Shown here piece after piece: positions 7,460 to 16,690 of a stretch of 64,000 nt of DNA. Under the pieces are notes generated by a model. That model was not told the DNA's origin. It did no database searches and saw only the letters and a list, made by a program, of their open reading frames with translations. The DNA comes from Nostocales cyanobacterium HT-58-2 (GTDB lineage Bacteria > Cyanobacteriota > Cyanobacteriia > Cyanobacteriales > Nostocaceae). Both the position numbers and the translations under genes were made by a program. Positions within the stretch are counted from its first letter, which is position 1. Each line of letters begins with the position of its first letter. The stretch spans positions 7,319,501-7,383,500 of the forward strand of contig CP019636.1 of NCBI GenBank assembly GCA_002163975.1, written 5' to 3'.

Positions 7460-9760
7460 ATGACAATTACCCAGTTTGAGAAAAGAAATTTAAGCCGTCT
7501 TCGCCAACGGCGTTTGGTCAAAAAACTCCGTTATAAGTTTTTACCTCGATTACGAAAAGCAACACTCGTTTTACTAAGCATTGTTTTTCTATTTAGCGTT
7601 ATTTTAGCAGCATGGTTTGCTGGTGAAAAAACAATTAGTGGAATTTTTGCGCAGATTTCTGTCTTCCAAGACAACCCACCTATCTGGCTACAAGTGCCAA
7701 TGGTAAAGGGAGAATATTTACTAGCACCAACGGTAGTATTATTGCTTTGTGTACTGCTGGTGATGAAAATTTCTCCTCAGCCACGTATTTGGTCCCAAAG
7801 AATAGTTGTAGGAATTTTAATTATCTTAACTTGTAGGTATGTTTTATGGCGATCGCTCTCTACACTCAATCTTGTCAATCCACTCAATGGGCTATTTAGT
7901 CTGAGTTTCTTTTTGCTGGAAATGTTAATGCTATTCGGTGGTATCATCCAGCTTTTTCTCATGTTAAACATCAAAGATCGTCGCCGCGAAGCAGATAAGA
8001 AATCAGTTGCTGTTCTCAATGGTCAATTTTTTCCATCTGTTGATATTTTAATTCCAACATATAATGAGGCTGATTTTATTCTAAGGCGCACGATTATTGG
8101 TTGCCAAGCCCTAGAGTATGCAAACAAAAAAATTTATCTTTTGGATGATACAAGGCGTCCCGAAATCAAAAAACTAGCTCTTGAGTTAGGGTGTGAGTAT
8201 ATTACACGAACAGACAATAGCTACGCCAAGGCAGGAAATTTAAATAATGCTATTGCCAAAACTCATGGAGAATTGATTGTTGTTTTTGATGCTGATTTTG
8301 TTCCTACTAAGAACTTCCTGCTTCGCACAGTTGGTTTCTTTCAAGATGAGAAAGTCGCACTTGTACAAACACCTCAAAGCTTTTACAATGCTGACCCTGT
8401 TGCCCGTAATCTAGGATTAGAAAATATTGTTACTCCAGATGAAGAAGTCTTTTATCGCCAAATTCAGGCTATAAAAGATGGGGCAGGCAGTGTCGTTTGT
8501 TGTGGAACTTCCTTCGTTGTTCGACGCAGCGCGATAGAAGCGACAGGAGGATTTGTTACAGAGTCATTGAGTGAGGATTACTTCACTGGAATTCGTTTAT
8601 CTGCTAAAGGCTATCGTTTGATTTATCTGAATGAAAAACTTAGCGCTGGTTTAGCCGCAGACAATATTGCTGCTTATGCAACTCAAAGATTAAGGTGGGG
8701 GCAGGGCACACTTCAAGCATTTTTTATCAAATCCAATCCTTTAACAATTCCAGGGCTCAGCTTTCTTCAAAGATTGGCTCATTTAGAAGGATTGCTGCAT
8801 TGGTTCGGAACCATTTCTCGTGTTTATTTTCTCCTCATACCTTTAGCTTATTCATTTTTTGACGTGATTCCTGTTCGGTCAAATATCGCAGAATTATTGT
8901 ATTTTTTCCTGCCTTATTACCTTGTTAATTTAACTGTATTTGCTTGGTTAAATTACCAATCACGCTCTGCTTTGCTATCTGATATTTACTCTATAGTGCT
9001 GTGTGTTCCCGTAGCAATCACTGTTATACAAGTCATGATGAATCCTTTTTCTAAAGGGTTTAAAGTGACGCCGAAAGGAAAAACAAGTGACCATTTTTAT
9101 TTCAATTGGAAACTCGCCTTACCTTTAATTATTTTGTTTATCGCCAATGCATTGAGTTTGTGGCAGAATTTGGTGCTGTCTACGGATAAAAGTGCATGGG
9201 CTTCCACAGTCTCTTCAGAAGTTGCCTTAGAAATTAAAGGGATCAGCCTAGGTTGGTTGTGGAGTGCCTATAACTTGATTATGATTGGTATTTCCCTACT
9301 AATTCTGCTGGATGCTCCCAAAGCAGATGTTTATGAATGGTTTGACTTACGACGAGTTGTGCGTTTAAACATTGGAAAGCAGAGTTTTTGGGGAGTGACT
9401 ACAATGATTTCTGAGGTAGGCGCTGAAGTCGCTGTGACTCAGAAGCCTCGTACTCATTTATCAAAAAATATGCCTATCAAACTGGAAATCGTAGAGGAAA
9501 ACTTACAGCTTGAAGCACACATTGTTCGTACCGAATTTAAAGATGAATTTCCTACCTTGCGAGTCAGGTTTAACTCAGTCGATTTGAGTCAGCATCGTCG
9601 TCTTATCGAAATGTTATTTTGTCGTCCTGGACAGTGGACGCGTAAGAATACACCAGGAGAATTTCGTTCATTGTTACTGATATTAAGAATTTTTCTGAAA
9701 CCACGAATTCTCTTTAATAGAAAAGTGGATGTGAGTCCAGTTGCTGTTTCTAAAGTTTGA
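7460..9760 (+). CDS. bcsA: Cellulose synthase-like glycosyltransferase 2 with C-terminal PilZ domain
   Basis: 766 residues. N-terminal membrane helices (about residues 30-170) precede a cytoplasmic GT2 domain with the substrate motifs DDTRRPE, FDADFVP (DxD) and the processivity motif QRLRW, then further helices and a PilZ domain from about residue 625. BcsA polymerises UDP-glucose into beta-1,4-glucan and pushes it through the membrane; PilZ normally binds cyclic di-GMP to release the gating loop. Here the RxxxR element is present (R631-R635) but the following D/NxSxxG motif reads M649-I-S-E-V-G, so binding may be altered. No bcsB lies nearby, as is usual in cyanobacteria, where such enzymes make cellulose-like extracellular glycan. 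Two GT-C genes follow on the other strand. Confidence 0.88.
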   Translation: MTITQFEKRNLSRLRQRRLVKKLRYKFLPRLRKATLVLLSIVFLFSVILAAWFAGEKTISGIFAQISVFQDNPPIWLQVPMVKGEYLLAPTVVLLLCVLLVMKISPQPRIWSQRIVVGILIILTCRYVLWRSLSTLNLVNPLNGLFSLSFFLLEMLMLFGGIIQLFLMLNIKDRRREADKKSVAVLNGQFFPSVDILIPTYNEADFILRRTIIGCQALEYANKKIYLLDDTRRPEIKKLALELGCEYITRTDNSYAKAGNLNNAIAKTHGELIVVFDADFVPTKNFLLRTVGFFQDEKVALVQTPQSFYNADPVARNLGLENIVTPDEEVFYRQIQAIKDGAGSVVCCGTSFVVRRSAIEATGGFVTESLSEDYFTGIRLSAKGYRLIYLNEKLSAGLAADNIAAYATQRLRWGQGTLQAFFIKSNPLTIPGLSFLQRLAHLEGLLHWFGTISRVYFLLIPLAYSFFDVIPVRSNIAELLYFFLPYYLVNLTVFAWLNYQSRSALLSDIYSIVLCVPVAITVIQVMMNPFSKGFKVTPKGKTSDHFYFNWKLALPLIILFIANALSLWQNLVLSTDKSAWASTVSSEVALEIKGISLGWLWSAYNLIMIGISLLILLDAPKADVYEWFDLRRVVRLNIGKQSFWGVTTMISEVGAEVAVTQKPRTHLSKNMPIKLEIVEENLQLEAHIVRTEFKDEFPTLRVRFNSVDLSQHRRLIEMLFCRPGQWTRKNTPGEFRSLLLILRIFLKPRILFNRKVDVSPVAVSKV

Positions 9761-9771
9761 GCGACTTACCT

Positions 9772-9873
9772 TCAGACTCAAAGTCTGAGGCTACACATCT
9801 GTCTACCTACTTAATTTTTAGCTATTTGTAATTAAAAAGCAACAGGGAACAGGGAACAGGTGAGCTGTTCCCT
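9772..9873. repeat. Two short hairpins after bcsA
   Basis: TCAGACT (9772-9778) pairs with AGTCTGA (9782-9788) directly after the bcsA stop, and AGGGAACAG (9851-9859) pairs with CTGTTCCCT (9865-9873) next to a GGGAACA tandem repeat. Neither has a T-run. They are dispersed palindromes of the kind common in Nostocales; the first may act as a 3-prime stabiliser for bcsA mRNA. Confidence 0.45.
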
Positions 9874-9955
9874 ACCCCGAAGGAGTTGGTGAAGATGCAC
9901 ACAGATCACTTATCTGTGATTCATGTTCATAAAAATTGACTTGGACAAAAGGTAT

Positions 9956-11536
9956 TCACCCCTTAATCTGCCAAAGTTTACCAAATGGAAAGACTTGCAC
10001 AAGCTGTCCTTGTTCTAGCTTGAGACTCTCAATAAAATTTTTGGAAGGTCGAAACACAAAAGGTTCTACGCTATTCAGTAGAAGAGATTTGACATTTTCT
10101 AATTGCGGAGGCTGACTCAGTAGCAGCAGTGAGACATCATCATCCAGCAGATAGCTCATGGAAATCAAATCTCCTGTATTTGTATAGTCATCACCAATTT
10201 CGCTAATAACTAATGGAGATGGAGTCGCATTGATACGCCGAACAACTTCAGCATTGAAATAGCTCAAATCTCTATTCCACCAACTCTCAGAGAAAGCACT
10301 GACTGTGCAAGATGCGATCGCGCCAGTCATAAGCACCAGCATCACACCACGCCAAAATCGGCGTTCATGCAAAATTTTCGTTGCTAGTAAGTAAGCAACA
10401 GCCAGTTGTATTCCAGGGTAGCAGGATATTAGGTAGCGACTAACAGCAGAGCGTTTTCCGCCTAATAGCAAATCTGGCAGCACCAACATGAGAAAAGGCA
10501 CAAAAATTGATGTGAGGATAAATAGCCAGGTTGTCCTACGGGTACGACGGCACACTGTATATATTGCTATTCCAATAATGAGGATAACGAGCGATCGCAC
10601 CAGATAAGTCCAGACACTGTCAAAACCAAAGTCTAAGTCTAAAAACAGGGAACTAAAGCTAAGAATCCACAACTTTACCAGATAGATGAATTCTACATTG
10701 GTTCTAGTCCAATCTGTGGTAGCAGATGCACGTTGGTAATTAGTGACTAGTACAAATAACCAAGGAAGATACAACAAAAGCGAGCAGAAAATTGCTAGAA
10801 AAAATTTAAAACCTGCTTGCAAAGCTTTTGGAATTTCTTTCTTTTTTCCTATCATTCCTAACAGCAGTATATAGGCTCCCTGACCAACCACTGTTAGACC
10901 AAAAAAGGGATGAGTATACCAACCTACCGTATTTGCCAAGGTATACAAAGCCCAGTTTCTCCATGTTGACAAGCGTAAAGCTCGCAGTAGCAAAAAACTA
11001 CTGCCAATAACAGCAGCAGTCAACAAACTGTACTGCCTTGCCGTTTGAGCAAACAGGATATCAAACGGGGATATAGCCAATAGCACTGTTGCTAGTGTCG
11101 CTACTATACGTGAAGCAAAAAGTTCTAGTCCTAAAGCGTACATCAAGGGCAATGCCAACAAGCTAAATAAGACTGGCAAACTCCGCGATGCAGCCAAGGA
11201 ACTGCCAAAAGCTTGCATCCAAAACCTTGCTATTAAAAAGTACAAAGGTGGATGCTGCGGGTCTTCAACTGCTAGAGAATAGATTGTGTCTGCTGGAGAA
11301 CTCCCTGGTTTTATGTGTTGGTACTTCTGCAACTGTGATGATGGAACTAAACGATTTTGAAAAAGTTCTTGGTCTATTTCGTCACGGGTGAAGCCTGCTG
11401 CTCGCATCGACGTATAGACTTCATCGTGCCAATAAACTTTTTTATCAATATTAAAAAAGTGAAAAAATACACCCACTACTAATAAAAAGATAATGACAAA
11501 TCGTAACCATCTTGAAGCGAGTATTGAATACTTCAT
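9956..11536 (-). CDS. GT-C membrane glycosyltransferase (PMT_2/GT39-like)
   Basis: 526 residues from the ATG at 11536 (MKYSILASRW), which has GGAG nine bases upstream; a GTG at 11554 is also in frame. About eleven membrane helices. The first external loop carries YWHDEVY with the Asp38-Glu39 pair typical of GT-C enzymes, then DPQHPPLYFLIARFW, the second conserved loop of the family. GT-C enzymes transfer sugars from polyprenyl-phosphate donors outside the membrane to protein, lipid or glycan. Paralogous to the next gene and to 54141-55907. Close to the cellulose synthase-like gene, so a role in surface glycan is likely but the acceptor is unknown. Confidence 0.8.
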   Translation of the reverse strand: MKYSILASRWLRFVIIFLLVVGVFFHFFNIDKKVYWHDEVYTSMRAAGFTRDEIDQELFQNRLVPSSQLQKYQHIKPGSSPADTIYSLAVEDPQHPPLYFLIARFWMQAFGSSLAASRSLPVLFSLLALPLMYALGLELFASRIVATLATVLLAISPFDILFAQTARQYSLLTAAVIGSSFLLLRALRLSTWRNWALYTLANTVGWYTHPFFGLTVVGQGAYILLLGMIGKKKEIPKALQAGFKFFLAIFCSLLLYLPWLFVLVTNYQRASATTDWTRTNVEFIYLVKLWILSFSSLFLDLDFGFDSVWTYLVRSLVILIIGIAIYTVCRRTRRTTWLFILTSIFVPFLMLVLPDLLLGGKRSAVSRYLISCYPGIQLAVAYLLATKILHERRFWRGVMLVLMTGAIASCTVSAFSESWWNRDLSYFNAEVVRRINATPSPLVISEIGDDYTNTGDLISMSYLLDDDVSLLLLSQPPQLENVKSLLLNSVEPFVFRPSKNFIESLKLEQGQLVQVFPFGKLWQIKG

Positions 11537-11825
11537 CAAAAGGTTCTCCAACACATTTTAAAAACTCCATCATCACCAAAAAAGTTGATCTAATTAATAG
11601 AATGCACAATCCAATTGCACTTCATCAATTGGGTAAAACACAAAATTTCTGCAAGAGCACAGCAATTTTATGCCCTTACAATGGGGTTTACATTTTATGC
11701 GAATACAAAACCTCGTATTTTTAATAGATTTAGGTTTAAAAGTTCATATTATCATTAAAATTGATTTATAAAGAAAATATTTGAATATAGTATTTAATGT
11801 ATTTAAATACACAAACAAATAGATT

Positions 11826-13436
11826 TTAAGTAAATTTTTTACCTCCTGAAGGTTTTCCTATTTTCCACATTGAGTAATATTTTTTACTGTAAATTCTAAC
11901 TATTTTAGACTTATACGTCTTTTCAATTTCCTTACGTAAGTTACTTGAGGGATTGAGTAAAAATACATCAGTGAAACCTTTAGGAATTTTGGGAATATTT
12001 TTGTCCCTTATCAACAGAAACCTTACTTTTGGCTCTACAAGGTAACTTAGAGAAAAAAGATTTCCATAATTCATGCCAATAGAATCACTAATTAAAAGTG
12101 GGCGAGAAGCCTGATTAATGATTTTGGCGACTTGTGCATGACCGGAACTAACGCCCTTACTTGACCAAGTTTCAGCTTGGGAACTCATTGTACAAGAAAG
12201 CACGCCACAAACAATGACCAGCAAAAATATTGTCTGCCAAATTCTCCGGAGTGTAAGATTCCCGTCATAGAGCTGATAGGCAAATAGGTAAGCAACTGCC
12301 AGTTGAATACCTAAATAAGACGGTATTAAGTATTGCTCAACTGTTAATCGTGTCCCTCCAAAAATCAAATCTGGAAGCAGTAAAGGTAGTGTAGGCAAAG
12401 CAATGAATGACACGATAAATAACCAAATTTTTGGGTGGGTTGTACGACAAAGAATATAAATTGAATATCCCACCATGATGAAAAAAATATAGTTCATTGA
12501 ATAACTGAAAGGATTTTCAGTTCCAAAGTCTAAATTAAAAAAAATATGGCTTAGTTTCATAAGCCAAGATTGAATTAAAGGAATTGGTGGTAATTTTTCT
12601 GTTGTTTCTGCTGTTTTACGCTGAAATTGCAACAGATTAACCAGAATAACTAAAATCCACGGTGTAAAGATTAAAAAGCTTGTCAGCGATGCTAGTGTAT
12701 AGGCTTTTATTGTCTTAGTCCAACGAAATCCTGTAGTCGTGACGACATAAACTCCATGAGCAACTGCTACAAATCCACTCAATAAAGATGTGTAAAGACT
12801 GAGTGCTAAAGTCACTGTGTAAATACCCCATGTCAAGGTACGGTCTGGCACCCGTCGTTTCGATTCAAGTTGCAAAGCTTGTAGTAATGAAGCACTACAA
12901 AGCAGTATTGTGACAACCCAAAGAATGTATTCCTGTGCTTGTTGGGCGTAAATGAGATGAATTGGGGAGATGGCTATGAGTGCGATCGCAATAAAGGGTA
13001 CTGAGAACGGCACGTTAAATAATTCTCGACACAGCCAATAAACACAGGGAAATACTAGTAAGCTAATGACGACAGACAAACTTCTGATAGCTGTGACTGA
13101 AGCGCCAAAAATTTGCGCCCACAACCGTGCTACGAAGTAATAAAGCGGCGGATGATGAGGCGCTTCTATTGCTAAAGATTTAAATGTATCACCTAAACTT
13201 TTATTAGGATGAAGACGCTGGAATCTAGCAAAAGCTTCCCTGTTGACGACACGACTATTAAAGATTTGCTGCCTGACTTCTGTCGTTGTATATCCAGAAA
13301 TTCGTAATGAGGTGTAAGTTTCGTCGTTCCCATAAACTTTGCCATCAATGTTAAAGAAGCGAAAAAAGACACCTACCACCAACACCACGACAATTAGAAA
13401 CCGCAACCAATTCGGAGCGAGTTTGATATGCCGCAT
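11826..13436 (-). CDS. GT-C membrane glycosyltransferase (PMT_2/GT39-like), paralogue
   Basis: 536 residues with the same topology as its downstream neighbour. The motif YGNDETY has Asp38-Glu39 at the same positions, followed by APHHPPLYYFVARLW. Residues WLRFLIVVVLVVGVFFRFFNID are near-identical in pattern to WLRFVIIFLLVVGVFFHFFNID of the other copy (shown in two parts: WLRF and VVGVFF), so the pair arose by duplication. Separated by 290 bp of AT-rich DNA without a terminator, so cotranscription is possible. Sugar donor and acceptor cannot be told from sequence. Confidence 0.8.
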   Translation of the reverse strand: MRHIKLAPNWLRFLIVVVLVVGVFFRFFNIDGKVYGNDETYTSLRISGYTTTEVRQQIFNSRVVNREAFARFQRLHPNKSLGDTFKSLAIEAPHHPPLYYFVARLWAQIFGASVTAIRSLSVVISLLVFPCVYWLCRELFNVPFSVPFIAIALIAISPIHLIYAQQAQEYILWVVTILLCSASLLQALQLESKRRVPDRTLTWGIYTVTLALSLYTSLLSGFVAVAHGVYVVTTTGFRWTKTIKAYTLASLTSFLIFTPWILVILVNLLQFQRKTAETTEKLPPIPLIQSWLMKLSHIFFNLDFGTENPFSYSMNYIFFIMVGYSIYILCRTTHPKIWLFIVSFIALPTLPLLLPDLIFGGTRLTVEQYLIPSYLGIQLAVAYLFAYQLYDGNLTLRRIWQTIFLLVIVCGVLSCTMSSQAETWSSKGVSSGHAQVAKIINQASRPLLISDSIGMNYGNLFSLSYLVEPKVRFLLIRDKNIPKIPKGFTDVFLLNPSSNLRKEIEKTYKSKIVRIYSKKYYSMWKIGKPSGGKKFT

Positions 13437-13777
13437 AACCTGGTTTCTGTTTTTTATGGACTGCAGAAAACACTGAGAAACAGACGAAAGAGAACTAAAC
13501 GAATGTCAGACTTGATAAGGAATACTATGGCTAGATGAAATCTTGAATAACTTTTTAGTGAACACTTTATTATTATCAAGCCTAAAAAGAATTTGGCAAA
13601 GTCTTTTAAACACCTTACTCAACTTGAGAAATGTCGACTTGGCACAAAAAGCAAACATACCTGCGCCCCAAAAATTGTCGTTCTTTTTGTGTTGCAGCTA
13701 AAGCTGAAGTACGAACTGTCATAAAAGACGCCATTCCAGGTAAAATTTTTTCTGTGAATGTTTAGCGTGAACATACC
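13437..13777. other. Divergent intergenic region, nothing recognised
   Basis: 341 bp between the divergent GT-C gene and the RidA-like gene. AT-rich, with no convincing ORF, hairpin terminator or repeat. It must hold the promoters of both genes, but no strong -35/-10 pair stands out. Confidence 0.4.
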
Positions 13778-14173
13778 ATGGCAATCATGCGAACTTTTTC
13801 CGGTGCCTCTTGGGAATCCAAAGTAGGCTACTGCCGGGCCATAAGAGTCGGAAACCATATATATGTTTCTGGTACGGCACCTGTTGATGAAGCGGGTGGA
13901 GTGTTTGCTTCAGGTGATGCCCACGCGCAAGCAAAACGCTGTTTTGAAATTATCCAGAAGGCTTTACAGGACTTAGGTGCAAACACAAGCTGTGTAGTGC
14001 GAACTCGAATGTTTGTCACCGATATTAGCCGTTGGGCTGAATTTGGACAAGCTCATCAAGAATTTTTTTGTGAGAATCCGCCAGCTACAACAATGGTGGA
14101 AGTGAAATCTCTAGTACATCCGGAGATGTTGATAGAAGTAGAAGCAGATGCAGTGTGTTCTGATGAATTTTGA
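13778..14173 (+). CDS. RidA (YjgF/YER057c/UK114) family protein
   Basis: 131 residues, typical length. YCRAIRVGNHIYVSGTAP, VRTRMFVTDISRW and TTMVEVKSLVHPEMLIEVEA (in part) show the RidA fold, which forms trimers with active sites between subunits. RidA proper hydrolyses reactive enamines/imines from PLP enzymes and uses an arginine in the motif PARS; here the motif is PATT, so the arginine is absent. The protein therefore belongs to one of the other Rid subgroups and may not have 2-aminoacrylate deaminase activity. Starts ATG 13778 or 13787 are both possible. Monocistronic. Confidence 0.82.
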   Translation: MAIMRTFSGASWESKVGYCRAIRVGNHIYVSGTAPVDEAGGVFASGDAHAQAKRCFEIIQKALQDLGANTSCVVRTRMFVTDISRWAEFGQAHQEFFCENPPATTMVEVKSLVHPEMLIEVEADAVCSDEF

Positions 14174-14233
14174 TACCAAATCCGGTTTTTTACCTCTTTA
14201 TTTTTTAGCCTGCGCAGGCAGGCTTTGTTTGTA

Positions 14234-14307
14234 TAGCCCCAGACTTCCAGTCTGACGGGCACTGCATGAATGGTCTTTCTTGTGTGGTAGCCCCAGACTT
14301 CCAGTCT
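14234..14307. repeat. Direct repeat of a dispersed 20-bp palindromic unit
   Basis: TAGCCCCAGACTTCCAGTCT occurs at 14234-14253 and again at 14288-14307, each followed by a similar (G/A)(C)TGCAT(G/C)AA stretch. Within each unit AGACTtccAGTCT is palindromic. Just before, GCCTGC/GCAGGC palindromes at about 14210-14222 match a sequence at about 53965-53990. These are typical small dispersed repeats of filamentous cyanobacteria. Confidence 0.65.
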
Positions 14308-14404
14308 AAGAGGCGCTGCATCAACGGGCTTTGCCCGGTAGCCGCATCCTTGAGGATGACGGCTACTCGCTAACCGAAGAAATATGAAAATGAAGTCATG
14401 ACGC

Positions 14405-15328
14405 TCAATTAGAGTGACTGGCACTACTGTAGCGAATCCTTGTTCCTGCCCACAGCAACTTCTCTCGCAGCGTCTGATAGTAGGAGTTGTTCTCCCGTAA
14501 AATAATAAACTTAGCCCGACAATCAGCCATCCTCACATCTACGCGGTGTCCGGGCCAAATAGAAGTCGCTAACACTCCATCCATCCACAACTTAGTACTC
14601 AAATCGTAATCCCCTAGTGGCCAAACGCTAACAACAGAACCAGGCGGTAAGACTAGGGGGCGACTTGAAAGACTCATCGGACAAATGGGAGTGATAGTAA
14701 TCGCCTCCATACCATCATGTATGATCGGACCATTTGCAGAAACGGTGTAACCTGTAGAACCAGTGGGAGTAGAGACAATCAACCCGTCTCCTTGGTATTG
14801 ATCGACAACCTCACCATCAATCTCCATCTCTAAAATTGAAGTAATCATGCGGTCAGCAGAAGCGGGTCTGACACACATTTCATTTAAAGCGAGGTAACGT
14901 TCAGATACTGGTTCTAAATTTGTGCCATTCCCCTCAAAGACTGCGGCTTGTAACATCATCCGCCGCTGGATAGCGTAACGGTCTTCAAACAGCCGATCCC
15001 AAACTTTCTCAGTATCTTGAAATTCCTCTACAGACTCAGTCAAAAACCCCAGATGACCTCCCACATTAGCTGCTAATATTGGGACGCCAGCTGGGGCTAA
15101 ATGTCTTGCACCAGTTAAAACAGTACCATCACCACCAAGTATCAAAGCCAAGTCAATTGGTTGCCCAGCTGATGCCAAAAACACCGGATATGGGTTATCT
15201 TTTGGTCCGCTTGGTCCCATCAGAACCTGACATTGGCGTTTTTCTAGTTGCTTAGCACAGATTTCTGCCCAGCGCTTACTTTGGGAATCTCGTGCTTTGT
15301 AAGCAATAATTACCTGCTTTAGCTCCAC
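14405..15328 (-). CDS. nadK: NAD(+) kinase
   Basis: 307 residues, normal length. The ATP/NAD kinase signature LILGGDGTVLTGAR with the GGDGT motif, NVGGHLGFLTE, and the second motif STPTGSTGYTVSANGP identify NadK, which phosphorylates NAD to NADP. It starts four bases after ndhE on the same strand, so it belongs to the ndhA-I-G-E transcript; coupling NADP supply to NDH-1 expression makes functional sense in a phototroph, and this linkage recurs in cyanobacteria. Confidence 0.95.
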   Translation of the reverse strand: MELKQVIIAYKARDSQSKRWAEICAKQLEKRQCQVLMGPSGPKDNPYPVFLASAGQPIDLALILGGDGTVLTGARHLAPAGVPILAANVGGHLGFLTESVEEFQDTEKVWDRLFEDRYAIQRRMMLQAAVFEGNGTNLEPVSERYLALNEMCVRPASADRMITSILEMEIDGEVVDQYQGDGLIVSTPTGSTGYTVSANGPIIHDGMEAITITPICPMSLSSRPLVLPPGSVVSVWPLGDYDLSTKLWMDGVLATSIWPGHRVDVRMADCRAKFIILRENNSYYQTLREKLLWAGTRIRYSSASHSN

Positions 15329-15332
15329 AAAA

Positions 15333-15638
15333 TTACCACTTCAGGAGATTAAACTGCTCCATATCGACAGTGTCGCGGTTTCGATAGATAGCAAGTACGA
15401 TCGCCAAACCTACCGCCGCCTCAGCTGCCGCTACGGTGATTACAAATACGGTAAATACTTGACCTTTGATTTCTGTTGAATCTAAGAAGTTAGAAAACGC
15501 CATTAAATTCAAATTAACAGCATTGAGCAGCAACTCAATTGACATCAGCACTCGTACAGCGTTACGGCTGGTAATTAAGCCATAAATACCGATGCAAAAC
15601 AAAGCAGCTGCAAGTAACAAAAAGTACTGGATCTGCAT
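15333..15638 (-). CDS. ndhE: NAD(P)H-quinone oxidoreductase subunit 4L
   Basis: 101 residues from ATG 15638 (MQIQYFLLLAAALF); the frame extends to 15725 but family length and the conserved N-terminus favour this start. Three membrane helices with the buried glutamates of the NuoK family (SIELLLNAVNLNLMAF, AAAEAAVGLAIV). It is part of the proton channel of thylakoid NDH-1, which drives cyclic electron flow, respiration and CO2 uptake. Fourth gene of ndhA-I-G-E. Confidence 0.95.
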   Translation of the reverse strand: MQIQYFLLLAAALFCIGIYGLITSRNAVRVLMSIELLLNAVNLNLMAFSNFLDSTEIKGQVFTVFVITVAAAEAAVGLAIVLAIYRNRDTVDMEQFNLLKW

Positions 15639-15798
15639 GAATTTTAGTGTCCCCCTAATGGCAAATAAAGCTTGCTGAGTTGTTAATTGTTGGTGAGCCA
15701 GTGTGTTGTCATACATAAGCTCCACGGGGGTTAACCTATCACAGTAACTAGCGTTGGAAAACCTACCAAGAGTGCTGGGCTCACCACTAACAATAAGA

Positions 15799-16410
15799 TT
15801 ACTGAATATTGTTGCTTGATTCGCCCACCGATACCAGTTCTCTGGGGCGTTCTGGTAATGTTAAAGCTTGCTGTTTTTCTGGAGAAATGACCTGTTCAGG
15901 CAGATACTCACGACGTGCCAATATGATCGCGCCCACCATGGCCATCAACAGCAAAACGGAAGCAAGTTCAAATGGCAGTAAAAAGTCAGTAAAGAAATGT
16001 TGACCAATGACAACAATGGTGTTGCTCAAAGGTGTAACACTAGACACTGACCAAGGAGTTGCCAACACCATCGTACTCAACAGTGCAAACAATCCAAGAC
16101 TGACTAAAGCCGTGAGTGCTTTGCGTAACCAAGCAGTGGGTAAGGGCGTAAAAGCTTGCCGTTTGTTTACCAGCATGATGGCAAACAAAATTAACACGTT
16201 TACTGCGCCAACGTAAATGAGCAATTGCGCTGCTGCTACAAAGTCACCATTTAGCAACAGGTATAGTCCAGAAATGCTAACAAATACGCCTCCTAGCATA
16301 AAGGCTGAATAAACGACGTTGTCAAACAGCACCACACCTAGTGCTGTCCCAATCAACATCACTGCCAGTACGCCAAATGAAACAATTTGTACTCCTTGCG
16401 CTAAATTCAC
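15799..16410 (-). CDS. ndhG: NAD(P)H-quinone oxidoreductase subunit 6
   Basis: 203 residues with five membrane helices. NVVYSAFMLGGVFVSISGLY and QLLIYVGAVNVLILFAIML are the conserved NuoJ/NdhG helices, including the flexible helix next to the quinone channel. The C-terminal tail after the last helix is hydrophilic as in other cyanobacteria. It lies 280 bp after ndhI, unusually far for this operon; the spacer is filled with palindromic repeats. Confidence 0.94.
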   Translation of the reverse strand: MNLAQGVQIVSFGVLAVMLIGTALGVVLFDNVVYSAFMLGGVFVSISGLYLLLNGDFVAAAQLLIYVGAVNVLILFAIMLVNKRQAFTPLPTAWLRKALTALVSLGLFALLSTMVLATPWSVSSVTPLSNTIVVIGQHFFTDFLLPFELASVLLLMAMVGAIILARREYLPEQVISPEKQQALTLPERPRELVSVGESSNNIQ

Positions 16411-16690
16411 TGTTTTTTGTCCTCGTCAAAAGTCAAAAGTGAGCCAGCGCGGTCTTGGGGAGGCAGTACGGTGAACGAGTCTCCCGACATAAAGCACCTG
16501 CCGTGGTTTTCCCCATAAGCGACTGGTGAGTCCAGTCCTGCAGGCGGGTATCCCGCCGTAGGGAACTGGCGCTCGCGGAGCGTATCCGCAGGATTCACCC
16601 GAAGGGTGATCGCGTAGCGTATCCCTAGGATTTACCCCAAAGGGGTCAAGAGTCAATAATTTTTGACTCTTGACTCTTAACTCATTACAT
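16411..16690. repeat. Repeat-filled spacer inside the ndhA-I-G-E operon
   Basis: The 280 bp between ndhI and ndhG contain GGCGGGtatCCCGCC (16543-16557), a GCTCGCGGAGCG palindrome, CACCCgaaGGGTG, ACCCCaaaGGGGT and tandem TTGACTC/GAGTCAA heptamers near 16648-16680. This is a cluster of dispersed repeats known in Nostocales. All stems lack T-runs, so the transcript can probably pass through. Confidence 0.65.
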
